57,529 nt of DNA. Source: Candidatus Treponema caballi (GTDB taxonomy: Bacteria > Spirochaetota > Spirochaetia > Treponematales > Treponemataceae). Positions 42,273 through 50,883 of the stretch are shown here, in pieces. The DNA lies in contig JAGHRS010000027.1 in the NCBI GenBank assembly GCA_018066285.1, positions 1 to 57,529 of the forward strand, read 5' to 3'. The position numbers and the translations under genes are program-made. How positions within the stretch are numbered: position 1 is the stretch's first letter; each line of letters opens with the position of its first letter. The notes under the pieces were generated by a model. That model was given only the letters and a program-made list of their open reading frames with translations. It was not told where the DNA came from and searched no databases.

Positions 42273-45200
42273 TTATGCTTTTACGACAGCAGCCTTCCAG
42301 ACCTGGTCTTCAGACTCAATGTCAGTTGCACCTGCAGGAGCAGAACCAGCGAATGTTGCCTCAACCGCAAGAACTTCGTTTGCAACATAGTCCTTGAACA
42401 TATCAAAGGCCTTTGCGCATACATCAGAGCCGGAAACAGTCAGCTTGATTCTGTCTGTAACGTCGAAGCCGCTTTCCTTTCTGAGGTTCTGGATACCGCG
42501 GACGAGGTCACGTACGTAGCCTTCCATCTTGAGTTCTTCAGTAATCTCGGAGTCGAGCGCAACAGTCAGTGTACCGTCGTTTACGACCTTGAGTGAAGCT
42601 TTTTCAAGGCGGTCTACGATGATCTTGTCTGTATCGAGTTCAACAGCCTTGCCCTGAACATCGATAGAAAGCTTAGCGCCATCAAGGATTGACTGAATTG
42701 AAGCGTTGTCGAGAGTTGCAATAACACCGGCTGCAGCCTTCATGAGCGGTCCGAGTTCCTTACCCAGTGTCTTGAAGTTAGCCTTTGCCTTGTATTCAAC
42801 AAGTTCATCTTCCCTTTCGTGGAATACGACTTTCTTTACGTTCAGTTCTTCGCGGATTGAATCTTCCATCTCAACAAGAACGATCTTCTCATCAGGGTTG
42901 CGTGTTACGAACTCAACTGACTTAAGCGGCTGTCTGTTCTTCAGGTTGTACTGGCTTCTGAGGCTGCGTCCCATTGAAACTGCCTTCTGGACAGTGTTCA
43001 TCTTGAATTCAAGCTCAAGGTCACGCTTTGACTCATCGTAGACCGGATAGTCTGTCAGATGTACAGATTCCTTGTCTGCCACCGTCTTAAGGTTCTGCCA
43101 CATTGCCTCTGTGATGAACGGAATGACAGGAGCTGCAACCTGGCTGAATGTCTTGAGTGCGATGTACAGGGCCTCGTATGCTTCCTTCTTGTCTCCGTCA
43201 TTCTCGCTCTTCCAGAAGCGGCGGCGTGAGCGGCGGATGTACCAGTTGTTGACCTGGTCTATGTAAGCAACAATCGGGTCGATAGCCTGTGAAAGGTCGT
43301 ATGCATCGAGTGCGTCTGTTACGTCCTTTACGAGCTTCTGTGTGATTGAAAGCAGCCAGCGGTCAAGCGGATTTACTGGAGACTTGCTGTCGAAAGCGTT
43401 TCCGTCCGGTTGGATGTTGTCAATGTTAGCGTATGTGATGAAGAAGCTGTAGCTGTTCCAGAGCGGAATCAGAATGCCCTTCAGGATGTCGCGTACACCC
43501 TCGTCTGAATAACGCAGGTCATCTGCCTTAACAGCAGCTGAGTGCATGAGGAACATGCGCAGCGCATCAGCACCGAACTGCTGGATTACCAGAGCCGGGT
43601 CTGTGTAGTTGCGTAAACTCTTAGACATCTTCTTTCCGTCAGATGCAAGGACAAGTCCGTTTACGACACAGTTTTCAAAAGCAGGCTTGTCAAAGAGCGC
43701 TGCTGCGAGAACGGTCAGTGTGTAGAACCAGCCGCGTGTCTGGTCAAGGCCTTCAGAGATGAAGTTTGCCGGGAAATGAGACTCAAAGTATTCCTTGTTC
43801 TCGAATGGATAGTGCTGCTGTGCGTATGGCATTGAGCCAGACTCGAACCAGCAGTCAAGAACTTCAGGAATGCGGTGCATTGTGCCGCCGCACGTACATG
43901 GGATGGTGATTTTATCAACGAAGTGCTTGTGCAGGTCGTTTGGATAGGTACCTGAAAGGTCAGCCAGTTCCTGGCGGCTTCCGACGCAAACCTGCTTACC
44001 GCAGTCAGGGCATTCCCAGACCGGAATCGGGTTACCCCAGTAGCGGTTGCGGCTGATAGCCCAGTCGCGTGCACCTTCAAGCCACTTTCCGAAGCGGCCG
44101 TTCTTGATGTGCTCTGGCTGCCAGGTAATCTTCTGGTTTGCAGCAACGATATTGTCGCGGATCTTTACGACGTTGACGAACCAGCTTCCTACAGCGCGGT
44201 AAATCAGCGGGCTCTTACAGCGCCAGCAGAACGGATATGAGTGCAGAATCTGGTCACGCTTTACGAGCTTGCCTTCTTTCTTGAGGCGGTCCATGACGTC
44301 CTTATCGCAGTCTTTTACAAAGCGTCCCTGATAGTCAGGAACTTCTGCGGTGAACTTACACTCGTTGTCTACAGGACAGATTGTCGGAACACCAGATCCG
44401 ATGAATACCTTGTTATCGTCTTCACCAAAGCCAGGTGCTGTATGAACGATACCGGTACCGTCTTCTGTTGAGACGAAGTCTGCGTTGAATACGCGGAAAG
44501 CTCCGATTGATGGCGGATTGCCGTCGCTGCCGTCAGTAGCGTTGTACAGGTCCTTGAAGTAATCGAATAGCGGCTCATAGCGAGAACCGAGCAGTTCGCT
44601 TCCCTTCTTGCGCCATACGATTTCGCATTCCTCAGGCTTCTTGTAATAAGCATGCAGGCGGCTCTCTGCGAGGATGTAATACTCATCGCCGTCGTGCACC
44701 TTTACGTAGTCAATATCAGGACCCATTGTCAGACCGAGGTTTGATGGCAGTGTCCATGGAGTTGTCGTCCATGCAAGGAAATAGGTCGAGCCATTTGCCA
44801 TGTCAGGGTCTTTGGCGTCCGGGCCTGCTTCAGTTACCTTAAAGCGGATGGTGATTGCAGGGTCGTTTACTTCCTTGTAGCCGCCTGTTGCAAGCTCGTG
44901 GTTTGAAAGCGGTGTTGCGCAGTGCGGACATGTCGGCAGAATGTAGTGGCCTTCATAGACAAGTCCCTTGTCCCACAGGCTCTTGAAAACCCACCAGATT
45001 GATTCCATGTACTCTGGGTTCATGGTCTTGTAGTCGTTGTCAAAGTCAACCCAGCGTCCAAGACGTGTGATTGTCTGGCGCCACTCGCTTGTATAGCGGA
45101 GAACACTTGCACGACAGGCTTCGTTAAACTTGTCGATACCGTAGTTCTCGATTTCGGTCTTATCCTTAAGGCCGAGCTCCTTTTCAATAAGGTTTTCTAC

Positions 45201-45473
45201 AGGCAGACCATGGCAGTCCCATCCGAAGCGGCGTTCTACCTTCTTGCCTTTCATTGTCTGATAGCGGGGAATAATGTCTTTAATTGTACTTGGCAGAAAG
45301 TGGCCGAAATGTGGAAGGCCGGTTGCAAATGGTGGTCCGTCATAGAAAACGTATTCCGGACATCCTTCTCTCTGACTTACAGATTTCTTGAAAACTCCAT
45401 TTTCTTCCCAGAACTTCAGGATTTCTTCTTCCTGCTGAGGGAAACTTACTTTTGGATCTACTGGTTTGTACAA
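42273..45473 (-). CDS. ileS: Isoleucyl-tRNA synthetase
   Basis: It charges tRNA-Ile and edits valine. The 1066-residue class Ia enzyme has the HIGH-type motif HFGH (55-58), GWDCHGLPVE, an editing CP1 domain with AWTTTPWTLPSN, EVLDCWFESGSMP, DQTRGWFYTL, and KMSKS near 613-617 (DGKKMSKSLRNY). An anticodon-binding C-terminal region follows. The length and motif style fit the eukaryote-like type 2 IleRS found in spirochaetes, which is usually mupirocin-insensitive (inference). The start is TTG, six nt after a perfect GGAGG; no ATG precedes the conserved MYKPVDPKVSFP. It heads the ileS-lipoprotein-UPRT-TPR operon. Confidence 0.97.
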   Translation of the reverse strand: MYKPVDPKVSFPQQEEEILKFWEENGVFKKSVSQREGCPEYVFYDGPPFATGLPHFGHFLPSTIKDIIPRYQTMKGKKVERRFGWDCHGLPVENLIEKELGLKDKTEIENYGIDKFNEACRASVLRYTSEWRQTITRLGRWVDFDNDYKTMNPEYMESIWWVFKSLWDKGLVYEGHYILPTCPHCATPLSNHELATGGYKEVNDPAITIRFKVTEAGPDAKDPDMANGSTYFLAWTTTPWTLPSNLGLTMGPDIDYVKVHDGDEYYILAESRLHAYYKKPEECEIVWRKKGSELLGSRYEPLFDYFKDLYNATDGSDGNPPSIGAFRVFNADFVSTEDGTGIVHTAPGFGEDDNKVFIGSGVPTICPVDNECKFTAEVPDYQGRFVKDCDKDVMDRLKKEGKLVKRDQILHSYPFCWRCKSPLIYRAVGSWFVNVVKIRDNIVAANQKITWQPEHIKNGRFGKWLEGARDWAISRNRYWGNPIPVWECPDCGKQVCVGSRQELADLSGTYPNDLHKHFVDKITIPCTCGGTMHRIPEVLDCWFESGSMPYAQQHYPFENKEYFESHFPANFISEGLDQTRGWFYTLTVLAAALFDKPAFENCVVNGLVLASDGKKMSKSLRNYTDPALVIQQFGADALRMFLMHSAAVKADDLRYSDEGVRDILKGILIPLWNSYSFFITYANIDNIQPDGNAFDSKSPVNPLDRWLLSITQKLVKDVTDALDAYDLSQAIDPIVAYIDQVNNWYIRRSRRRFWKSENDGDKKEAYEALYIALKTFSQVAAPVIPFITEAMWQNLKTVADKESVHLTDYPVYDESKRDLELEFKMNTVQKAVSMGRSLRSQYNLKNRQPLKSVEFVTRNPDEKIVLVEMEDSIREELNVKKVVFHEREDELVEYKAKANFKTLGKELGPLMKAAAGVIATLDNASIQSILDGAKLSIDVQGKAVELDTDKIIVDRLEKASLKVVNDGTLTVALDSEITEELKMEGYVRDLVRGIQNLRKESGFDVTDRIKLTVSGSDVCAKAFDMFKDYVANEVLAVEATFAGSAPAGATDIESEDQVWKAAVVKA

Positions 45474-45594
45474 AATATTCCTCCGTTCATATCACCAGAC
45501 ATGATGATATAATCTGAAGAATTATGCCATATTTTGCACTTTTATTCTAGATGTTTTATAGAGTTGAAAATACGTGAAAATGCAAGAACAGAAT

Positions 45595-45625
45595 AAAAAA
45601 AGCCCGGTTTTTACCGGGCTTTTTG
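45595..45625 (-). terminator. Rho-independent terminator after the ABC ATPase gene (bidirectional)
   Basis: AAAAAGCCCGGT-TTTT-ACCGGGCTTTTT, a strong 12-bp stem with T tracts on both strands. It lies about 30 nt past the ATPase stop. Confidence 0.92.
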
Positions 45626-45632
45626 AGTTAAA

Positions 45633-45648
45633 AACCGCTTAAGCGGTT
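45633..45648 (-). terminator. Second, upstream terminator-like palindrome
   Basis: A perfect 16-bp palindrome AACCGCTTAAGCGGTT is followed on the minus strand by TTTAA. It sits 8 nt after the ATPase stop, in tandem with the stronger terminator. Without a loop it may form only as an 6-bp stem with a TTAA loop. Confidence 0.5.
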
Positions 45649-45655
45649 CTTAAAA

Positions 45656-46768
45656 CTACTCGCTCTGAACAGATTCACAGATGTTGAGCTCTGTTTCCTT
45701 GTCGAAGAACTTTGACTTCTCCATTACTGGAACGAAGTTTACTGTGTCGCCAAGCTGGAACTTGATGTCCGGTGATGTGCGAACAGTTACAGACTGTGTC
45801 TTTGACTGCAGGAACAGGTTTGTTTCAGCACCGAGAGGCTCGATGACTGATACTTTCATCTGCATATTGTTTACAGCAGCTGGAGAAGCAGCATATTCCA
45901 TATCCTCTGGGCGGATACCGAATGTTACTTCCTTTCCGATGTAATCCTTAAGTGCCTTAGCCTGCTCTTCTGTAGGTGTAATCTCGAATGAGCCTTCATC
46001 TGCAACGAGCTTGCCGCCCTTCTCAAGAATCTTTACGTTGAGGAAGTTCATTGGCGGTGAACCAATGAAGCCAGCAACGAATTTGTTGATTGGGTGGTTG
46101 TAAAGATACATTGGTGAACCAATCTGCTGGATCTTTCCGTCTTTCATAACGACAATCTTGTCTGACATTGTCATAGCTTCGATCTGGTCATGTGTAACGT
46201 AGATCATTGTTGCCTTAAGTCTGTGGTGCAGGTCTGAAATCTCAGCGCGCATCTGAACACGGAGCTTAGCATCAAGGTTTGACAGAGGTTCGTCGAAAAG
46301 GAAGACCTTTGGGTTACGAACGATAGCGCGGCCTACTGCAACACGCTGGCGCTGTCCACCAGAAAGAGCCTTTGGCTTGCGGTCAAGGAGCTTCTCGATA
46401 TCAAGGATACGAGCTGCTTCATTAACGCGGCGCTCAATTTCTGCCTTGTCGACCTTGCGGATCTTAAGACCGAATGCCATGTTGTCATATACTGACATAT
46501 GTGGGTACAATGCATAGTTCTGGAAAACCATTGCAATGTTGCGGTCCTTTGGCGGGACCTCATTCATCAGATCGCCATCGATGTAGAGTTCACCTTCTGT
46601 GATGTCCTCGAGACCTGCGATCATGCGCAGTGTTGTTGATTTTCCGCATCCGGAAGGTCCAACGAATACTACGAATTCCTGGTCGTTTACTGTAATGTTA
46701 GCGTTGTCAACAGCGCGAACGTTACCGTCGTAAACTTTACCAATACCTTTCAGTTCAACTTTTGCCAT
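45656..46768 (-). CDS. ugpC: Sugar ABC-transporter ATP-binding protein (UgpC/MsmX/MalK type)
   Basis: This is a cytoplasmic ATPase that energises carbohydrate importers. The 370-residue protein has Walker A GPSGCGKST (37-45), the Q-loop MVFQNYALYPHMSV, signature LSGGQRQRVAVGRAIVR, Walker B FLFDEPLSNLDAKLR, and the switch His in YVTHDQIEAMTMSD. A C-terminal TOBE/regulatory domain (FGIRPEDMEY, AETNLFL) follows. No permease or binding-protein gene is adjacent, so it is probably a shared ATPase serving several importers, as MsmX does. AGGAGG lies 12 nt before the ATG. A strong promoter with an embedded palindrome lies upstream. Confidence 0.94.
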   Translation of the reverse strand: MAKVELKGIGKVYDGNVRAVDNANITVNDQEFVVFVGPSGCGKSTTLRMIAGLEDITEGELYIDGDLMNEVPPKDRNIAMVFQNYALYPHMSVYDNMAFGLKIRKVDKAEIERRVNEAARILDIEKLLDRKPKALSGGQRQRVAVGRAIVRNPKVFLFDEPLSNLDAKLRVQMRAEISDLHHRLKATMIYVTHDQIEAMTMSDKIVVMKDGKIQQIGSPMYLYNHPINKFVAGFIGSPPMNFLNVKILEKGGKLVADEGSFEITPTEEQAKALKDYIGKEVTFGIRPEDMEYAASPAAVNNMQMKVSVIEPLGAETNLFLQSKTQSVTVRTSPDIKFQLGDTVNFVPVMEKSKFFDKETELNICESVQSE

Positions 46769-46806
46769 TTTAAGCGAAAGCCTCCTAAAGTTATTTTATA
46801 TTTTAT

Positions 46807-46835
46807 ATTTTAGAGTAAAATTTTACGGTTGTCAA
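46807..46835 (-). promoter_or_regulatory. Promoter with palindromic spacer upstream of ugpC
   Basis: On the minus strand TTGACA (46830-46835), a 17-nt spacer and TAAAAT (46807-46812). The spacer contains the perfect 12-bp palindrome GTAAAATTTTAC (46815-46826). The -35 box overlaps the stop of the upstream DUF554 gene. Confidence 0.7.
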
Positions 46836-47563
46836 ACAAAAATTTTCTGAACGCAGACAAAAACAACGACAAAAATAAGTGCGGGAAGATAGTTTGCTGT
46901 CTTGATTTTCTTCAATCCGAGCAGATTTATTCCAATCATGATAATCATTGCACCACCGCATGCAGAAAGCTCATTCAGCATATTCTGGTCAATGTATGGA
47001 GCAACTACCCCCGCCATCAACGTAAGCACTCCCTGATAAACGAGAATGGTGAGACAGGAAAACGCAGTTCCAATTCCCATGGATGCGGAAAATACGATAG
47101 CCATAAATCCATCAAGGATTGATTTGGTATAGATTATGGTATAGTCGTGGTCAATGCCAGCCTTTAAGGATCCCAGTATTGCCATGGCACCAACACAGAA
47201 AAGAACAGAAGCATTCAGAAAAGCATAGGCAAAGTTCTTGTTTCCGTTTTCCTGAGAAAGTTCTGTGCCTTCTCCAGCCTCTGGAACCGGTTTTTTCACT
47301 AATGTTTCAAGTTTATTTCCAAGTTTCAGGATTGCGCCGTCAATATCGATCCAGGTACCGGTTATACCGCCCAGGAAAAGACAGATTGCAAGACAGATGA
47401 TACTCTCATATTCGAAAGCCATCTGCATGCCGATTATCAGCGTTATAACACCGGCACCCGTCTGCACTATGTCAGACAGTGAACTGGAAATCTTTCTTGA
47501 AAAGACGCATCCAATCAAGGCGCCGGCTATAACAGCAGCGCAGTTAACTATAATCGAAGTCAT
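46832..47563 (-). CDS. DUF554 family membrane protein
   Basis: The 243-residue protein has about six to seven hydrophobic helices and the DUF554/YdfK features: IIVNCAAVIAGALIG at the N-terminus, ITLIIGMQMAFEY, FLGGITGTWIDID, AILGSLKAGIDHDYTIIYTKSILDGFMAIVF, and GGAMIIMIGINLLGLKKIKTANYLPAL at the end. It sits in the inner membrane; the substrate or function is unknown. GGAGG lies 7 nt before the ATG. It follows the lipoprotein gene by 41 nt and may be co-transcribed with it. Confidence 0.9.
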   Translation of the reverse strand: MTSIIVNCAAVIAGALIGCVFSRKISSSLSDIVQTGAGVITLIIGMQMAFEYESIICLAICLFLGGITGTWIDIDGAILKLGNKLETLVKKPVPEAGEGTELSQENGNKNFAYAFLNASVLFCVGAMAILGSLKAGIDHDYTIIYTKSILDGFMAIVFSASMGIGTAFSCLTILVYQGVLTLMAGVVAPYIDQNMLNELSACGGAMIIMIGINLLGLKKIKTANYLPALIFVVVFVCVQKIFV

Positions 47564-47604
47564 TTCATATCCTCCAACTCATGCTCATATCCGGAGCATG
47601 ACAT

Positions 47605-48588
47605 TTATCTATCAAGCTGTTTCTGAAGAGTATTTTTACTGTCAATTTCATACTGAATGTCTTTCAGAGCAGAAATTGCACGTGAATCATGATATTTCTG
47701 AACAAGATCATTCATCTCTTCGTATGCTTCCTTGAAATTGCCTTGAGCTTCAAGAATAACAGCGGCATTGTATCCGGCTTCGAAATATCCTCTCGTTTCA
47801 TAAATGTCCAGATACAGCTTTCTTGCATAATCAAGAAGACCGTTTTTGACATACTTATCGGCAGCCTTCATATCAGGATCTTTTGTCTTATCCTTAAGCA
47901 GTGATATTGATTTTGTTTCCGTGTATGGCTGAATTTTCTTCATGATATTATATACAATTTCATTCAGCGTTGGTTTTATAGTCTGATAAGCATCAGGAAG
48001 TTCTTCCGGGTCTTCAATCTCATCGGAATTCTTATAAACATCTTCTGTCTTTGAAGTAATAATCCGGTTTGTTGCGGAATCAACAATCTGATATGTCAGC
48101 GTAAAGCCCACTTCCCTGTAGTAGTATGGAATCTTCAGAGACTCACCGTTTTCCTTCACTGTATGCATTGTTTTCACAATTTCTGTATTATACGAAGAGA
48201 TAATTCCTGTCAGATATACGTCACACGGAGCTTTTTTTGCGTTATTCAAAGCGCTTTTTACTGCATCTGAATATACAAGGCTAAGATAATCTGAATCAGC
48301 AATTCCCTGCTCAAGCTGGTGAGTAAGGTAATCAGCTATATCATAAGCACCGTTTGATTTGTATTCCAATTCATTGAAGAAAGTGATTACATCGCCAATT
48401 ATGGTAACATTCTGAGCCAGATTTCCCTTTTCAGTAATCTGGAATGGCAGGACTGCTATTGTTTCAGCACCATTCAAATCAAGTTCTGCAGGTCTTTCAA
48501 TTGTGGTATGAATGGTGGTAGAACATGAGGTAAACACTGATGTACCGAGAATCAGGACTGCTGCAATAAAAGATAATCCTTTTTTCAT
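47605..48588 (-). CDS. Lipoprotein of unknown function with helical C-terminal domain
   Basis: The 327-residue protein has a lipobox FTSC (Cys22). An alpha/beta region begins GAETIAVLPFQITEKGN, reminiscent of the nucleotide-free Rossmann-like domains in spirochaetal lipoproteins of the CsgG/TolB-N or DUF6340 type. The C-terminal 90 residues form TPR-like helices (ADKYVKNGLLDYARKLYLDIYETRGYFEAGYNAAVILEAQ split across two repeats). I cannot assign a function. AGGAGAGG precedes the ATG and a strong promoter lies upstream. Confidence 0.8.
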   Translation of the reverse strand: MKKGLSFIAAVLILGTSVFTSCSTTIHTTIERPAELDLNGAETIAVLPFQITEKGNLAQNVTIIGDVITFFNELEYKSNGAYDIADYLTHQLEQGIADSDYLSLVYSDAVKSALNNAKKAPCDVYLTGIISSYNTEIVKTMHTVKENGESLKIPYYYREVGFTLTYQIVDSATNRIITSKTEDVYKNSDEIEDPEELPDAYQTIKPTLNEIVYNIMKKIQPYTETKSISLLKDKTKDPDMKAADKYVKNGLLDYARKLYLDIYETRGYFEAGYNAAVILEAQGNFKEAYEEMNDLVQKYHDSRAISALKDIQYEIDSKNTLQKQLDR

Positions 48589-48620
48589 AAAACCTCTCCT
48601 TCATTACTATGGATAAAATC

Positions 48621-48649
48621 AGTATAACTTAGGAAAAACAGTTTTTCAA
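48621..48649 (-). promoter_or_regulatory. Promoter of the lipoprotein-DUF554 genes
   Basis: On the minus strand TTGAAA (48644-48649), a 17-nt spacer and TATACT (48621-48626), about 32 nt before the ATG. It is divergent from the folC promoter. Confidence 0.68.
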
Positions 48650-48670
48650 CATATCCTGATATCTGCCATG

Positions 48671-48699
48671 TGGAAAATCTTTCATTTTCGGTATATAGT
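48671..48699 (+). promoter_or_regulatory. folC promoter, apparently leaderless
   Basis: TGGAAA (48671-48676), a 17-nt spacer and TATAGT (48694-48699), with 6 nt to the ATG at 48706. There is no Shine-Dalgarno. Confidence 0.5.
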
Positions 48700-48705
48700 G
48701 CCATT

Positions 48706-50103
48706 ATGAGCGAAAAACGTGCTGTAGAAGTGCTTGATGAGTGGCTTGATTCTTACCTTAATTTTGAAAAGCTTCCTCAGAAAAACATGTTCTGGCTTGA
48801 TACAATAAAGTTCCTCTGCAACAGATTCGGTAATCCTCAGGAATCATACAAATCATTCCATGTTGCTGGCTCAAAAGGAAAAGGATCTGTATCTACGTTC
48901 ATTTCTTCCATTCTTGAAGAAGCCGGATTTCCATGCGGATTATATACGTCACCTCATATTCTTGATTTATCTGAACGCATAGGATCTGCACACGGCCCTC
49001 TTCCTGAATCTGTCTATGAAAACGCACTCCGCCTCATGGTATGCCGTGTTGAATCGATTATTCCGGAACAGCTTCCAAACGACAGGGAAATTACCTGGTT
49101 TGAACTCATTACTCTGTACGCTTTCCTGTGCTTCAGGGAAGCAGGCTTACCGTGGGCAGTTTTTGAAACGGGGCTCGGCGGCCGTCTTGATGCGACAAAC
49201 GTGCTTCTTCCCCAAATGTGCGTCCTCACGCCTATTGAACTTGAACATACCGAGTTTCTCGGAAACACGATATGTGCCATTGCAGGGGAAAAGGCCGGAA
49301 TCATAAAAGCAGGCGTGCCAGTTTGTTCTTCAGCACAGAAAAAAGAGGCCGAGGATGTGTTCCGTGCAAAAGCGGAAGAGTTTGGTTCCGACATCGTTTT
49401 CATCAATGAAGTGCTTGAAAGCATGGATTATTCTCTTAAAAAGGATGAAAACAGCGGCTTCATCATGCAAACGTCTTTCACCTTCAACAGATTTTTCTCC
49501 CGGCCGCTTTCTGCATGTCTTCATCTGCTGGGACGCGTCCAGGCTGAAAACGCCGCGCTCGCTGCCCTTTCAGTCAAACGCATTTTCCCGGATCTTGATG
49601 AAAGCATAATTGAACGGGGCCTTGAAAAAGCGCGGCTTCCCGGCCGTTGCGAGATTACGGTCAACCCATATGATGAAAGCGGAAAAAGCATCATCGTGCT
49701 CGACGGAGCGCATACTGTAAACAGTCTCTCCGGCATACTGGACACGTTCAGCAGGATTATCGGTAAAGGGACAAAAGCAGACCTTCTTTTTGCCTGTGCC
49801 AGTGACAAGGACATGACGCATATGGTGAAACTCCTGCTTCCGGACGAACCACTTTTTGAAAGCATTACCCTCACGCGCCCCGGCGGGAAAAAGCACTCTG
49901 ATCTTGATACGCTTGCAGACGCATTCATGAAACAGCGGGCGGCGCTTTCTTCAGGAAATGATGTACACTATGCAATTGAAAAAGATTATAAGTCCGGCAT
50001 ACACAATGCACTCAAAGAGGCGGCCGAACGTCACGTTCCGCTTCTCGTAACAGGCTCGTTCTACCTGGTAAGCGAAGTCAAGCAGGCGATGCAGGCTTTA
50101 TAA
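48706..50103 (+). CDS. folC: Folylpolyglutamate synthase / dihydrofolate synthase
   Basis: It adds glutamate to folates (and possibly to dihydropteroate) in the cytoplasm. The 465-residue Mur-ligase fold shows FHVAGSKGKGSVSTF (P-loop 55-61), YTSPHILDLSERI, FETGLGGRLDATNV, LTPIELEHTEFLG, GEKAGIIKAGVPV, the ALP-type GRVQAENAALA, and LDGAHTVNSL. The frame also opens at a GTG 12 codons upstream, but that would lie in the promoter; ATG MSEKRAVEV is preferred. Its 3' end overlaps the convergent RluA-like gene by 6 nt. Other folate genes are not seen here, so bifunctionality is open. Confidence 0.93.
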   Translation: MSEKRAVEVLDEWLDSYLNFEKLPQKNMFWLDTIKFLCNRFGNPQESYKSFHVAGSKGKGSVSTFISSILEEAGFPCGLYTSPHILDLSERIGSAHGPLPESVYENALRLMVCRVESIIPEQLPNDREITWFELITLYAFLCFREAGLPWAVFETGLGGRLDATNVLLPQMCVLTPIELEHTEFLGNTICAIAGEKAGIIKAGVPVCSSAQKKEAEDVFRAKAEEFGSDIVFINEVLESMDYSLKKDENSGFIMQTSFTFNRFFSRPLSACLHLLGRVQAENAALAALSVKRIFPDLDESIIERGLEKARLPGRCEITVNPYDESGKSIIVLDGAHTVNSLSGILDTFSRIIGKGTKADLLFACASDKDMTHMVKLLLPDEPLFESITLTRPGGKKHSDLDTLADAFMKQRAALSSGNDVHYAIEKDYKSGIHNALKEAAERHVPLLVTGSFYLVSEVKQAMQAL

Positions 50104-50883
50104 GCCGATTGCACGCAAAGCGATTTCATCAAGTACATTTTCAGCAATCTTAACCGACAGCCCCACTTCCTTCAGCTCAAGCCCCGACGCGAAGAAGAGC
50201 ATGCGTTCGTCTTCTGCTGACTCTTCAACTCTTTCATCCCTGCCCGATTGACCACCGTAGAGCGCGTCTCCGATGACGGGGTACCCAGTGGCCGCCAGAT
50301 GCGAGCGCACCTGGTGGCGGAAACCTGCAGTGATGGAGCAGCGCGCGCGTATGACATGCGCAATCGGCTCGAGTGCGAGCACGGTCGTACGATACACAGC
50401 ACTGCCCGCTTTCTTCAGATCGGCGCGCGTGGCCTCACCTTCGAACACAGGCTTTACCATGGCGCCCTTCTCGCCGAGCGGGCGGAAACGCGACTCGATT
50501 GTGTATGGAAGATTTGCGGCTATAAAACGCGGCGCTTCGGTCATGCAGTACGCGGTGTAATATTTCACGAAACTTCCCGATTTCTGCGCTGTCTGCGCCT
50601 GGTCGTAAAAGTCCTGTGTCCGCGCAACAAGAAGCAATCCGGCGGTTTCTTCATCAATTCTGTGAATAAGACCTCCCTCTGCGGCGTTTTTTCCCTTTAC
50701 AGAGAGGATTTCAGGAAAACCGGCAGAAACCGCCTCAAGTGCAGAACGCTTTCCGCTCTTGAGAGGCGCGCTCGGAATTCCCGCGCTTTTAAGCAGAACG
50801 AGATAATCCGGTGTTTCAGAAAAAACGGCAACATTCCCGCGTACAGAAAGCGCCTTCCTCACTTCTTCCGTCGTAAGTTTCAT
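50098..50883 (-). CDS. RluA-family pseudouridine synthase (no S4 domain)
   Basis: It isomerises uridine to pseudouridine in rRNA or tRNA. The 261-residue protein has the catalytic motif GLIHRIDEETAGLLLVAR (Asp near 75), ITAGFRHQVRSHLAATGYPVIGDALYGG (RluA motif III), and a KYYTAYC strand. The usual second Thr-Ser-Gly reads ETAG. The N-terminus is too short for an S4 domain, so it resembles RluA/TruC-like forms. Its ATG overlaps the stop of the neighbouring RluD-like gene (ATGA). The substrate position cannot be told. Confidence 0.9.
   Translation of the reverse strand: MKLTTEEVRKALSVRGNVAVFSETPDYLVLLKSAGIPSAPLKSGKRSALEAVSAGFPEILSVKGKNAAEGGLIHRIDEETAGLLLVARTQDFYDQAQTAQKSGSFVKYYTAYCMTEAPRFIAANLPYTIESRFRPLGEKGAMVKPVFEGEATRADLKKAGSAVYRTTVLALEPIAHVIRARCSITAGFRHQVRSHLAATGYPVIGDALYGGQSGRDERVEESAEDERMLFFASGLELKEVGLSVKIAENVLDEIALRAIGL

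Noticed and set aside
45474-45594. Possible T-box riboswitch upstream of ileS
   Set aside because: The leader is short, lacks the T-box core sequence and a specifier hairpin, and shows only a small ATATCA/TGATAT inverted repeat.
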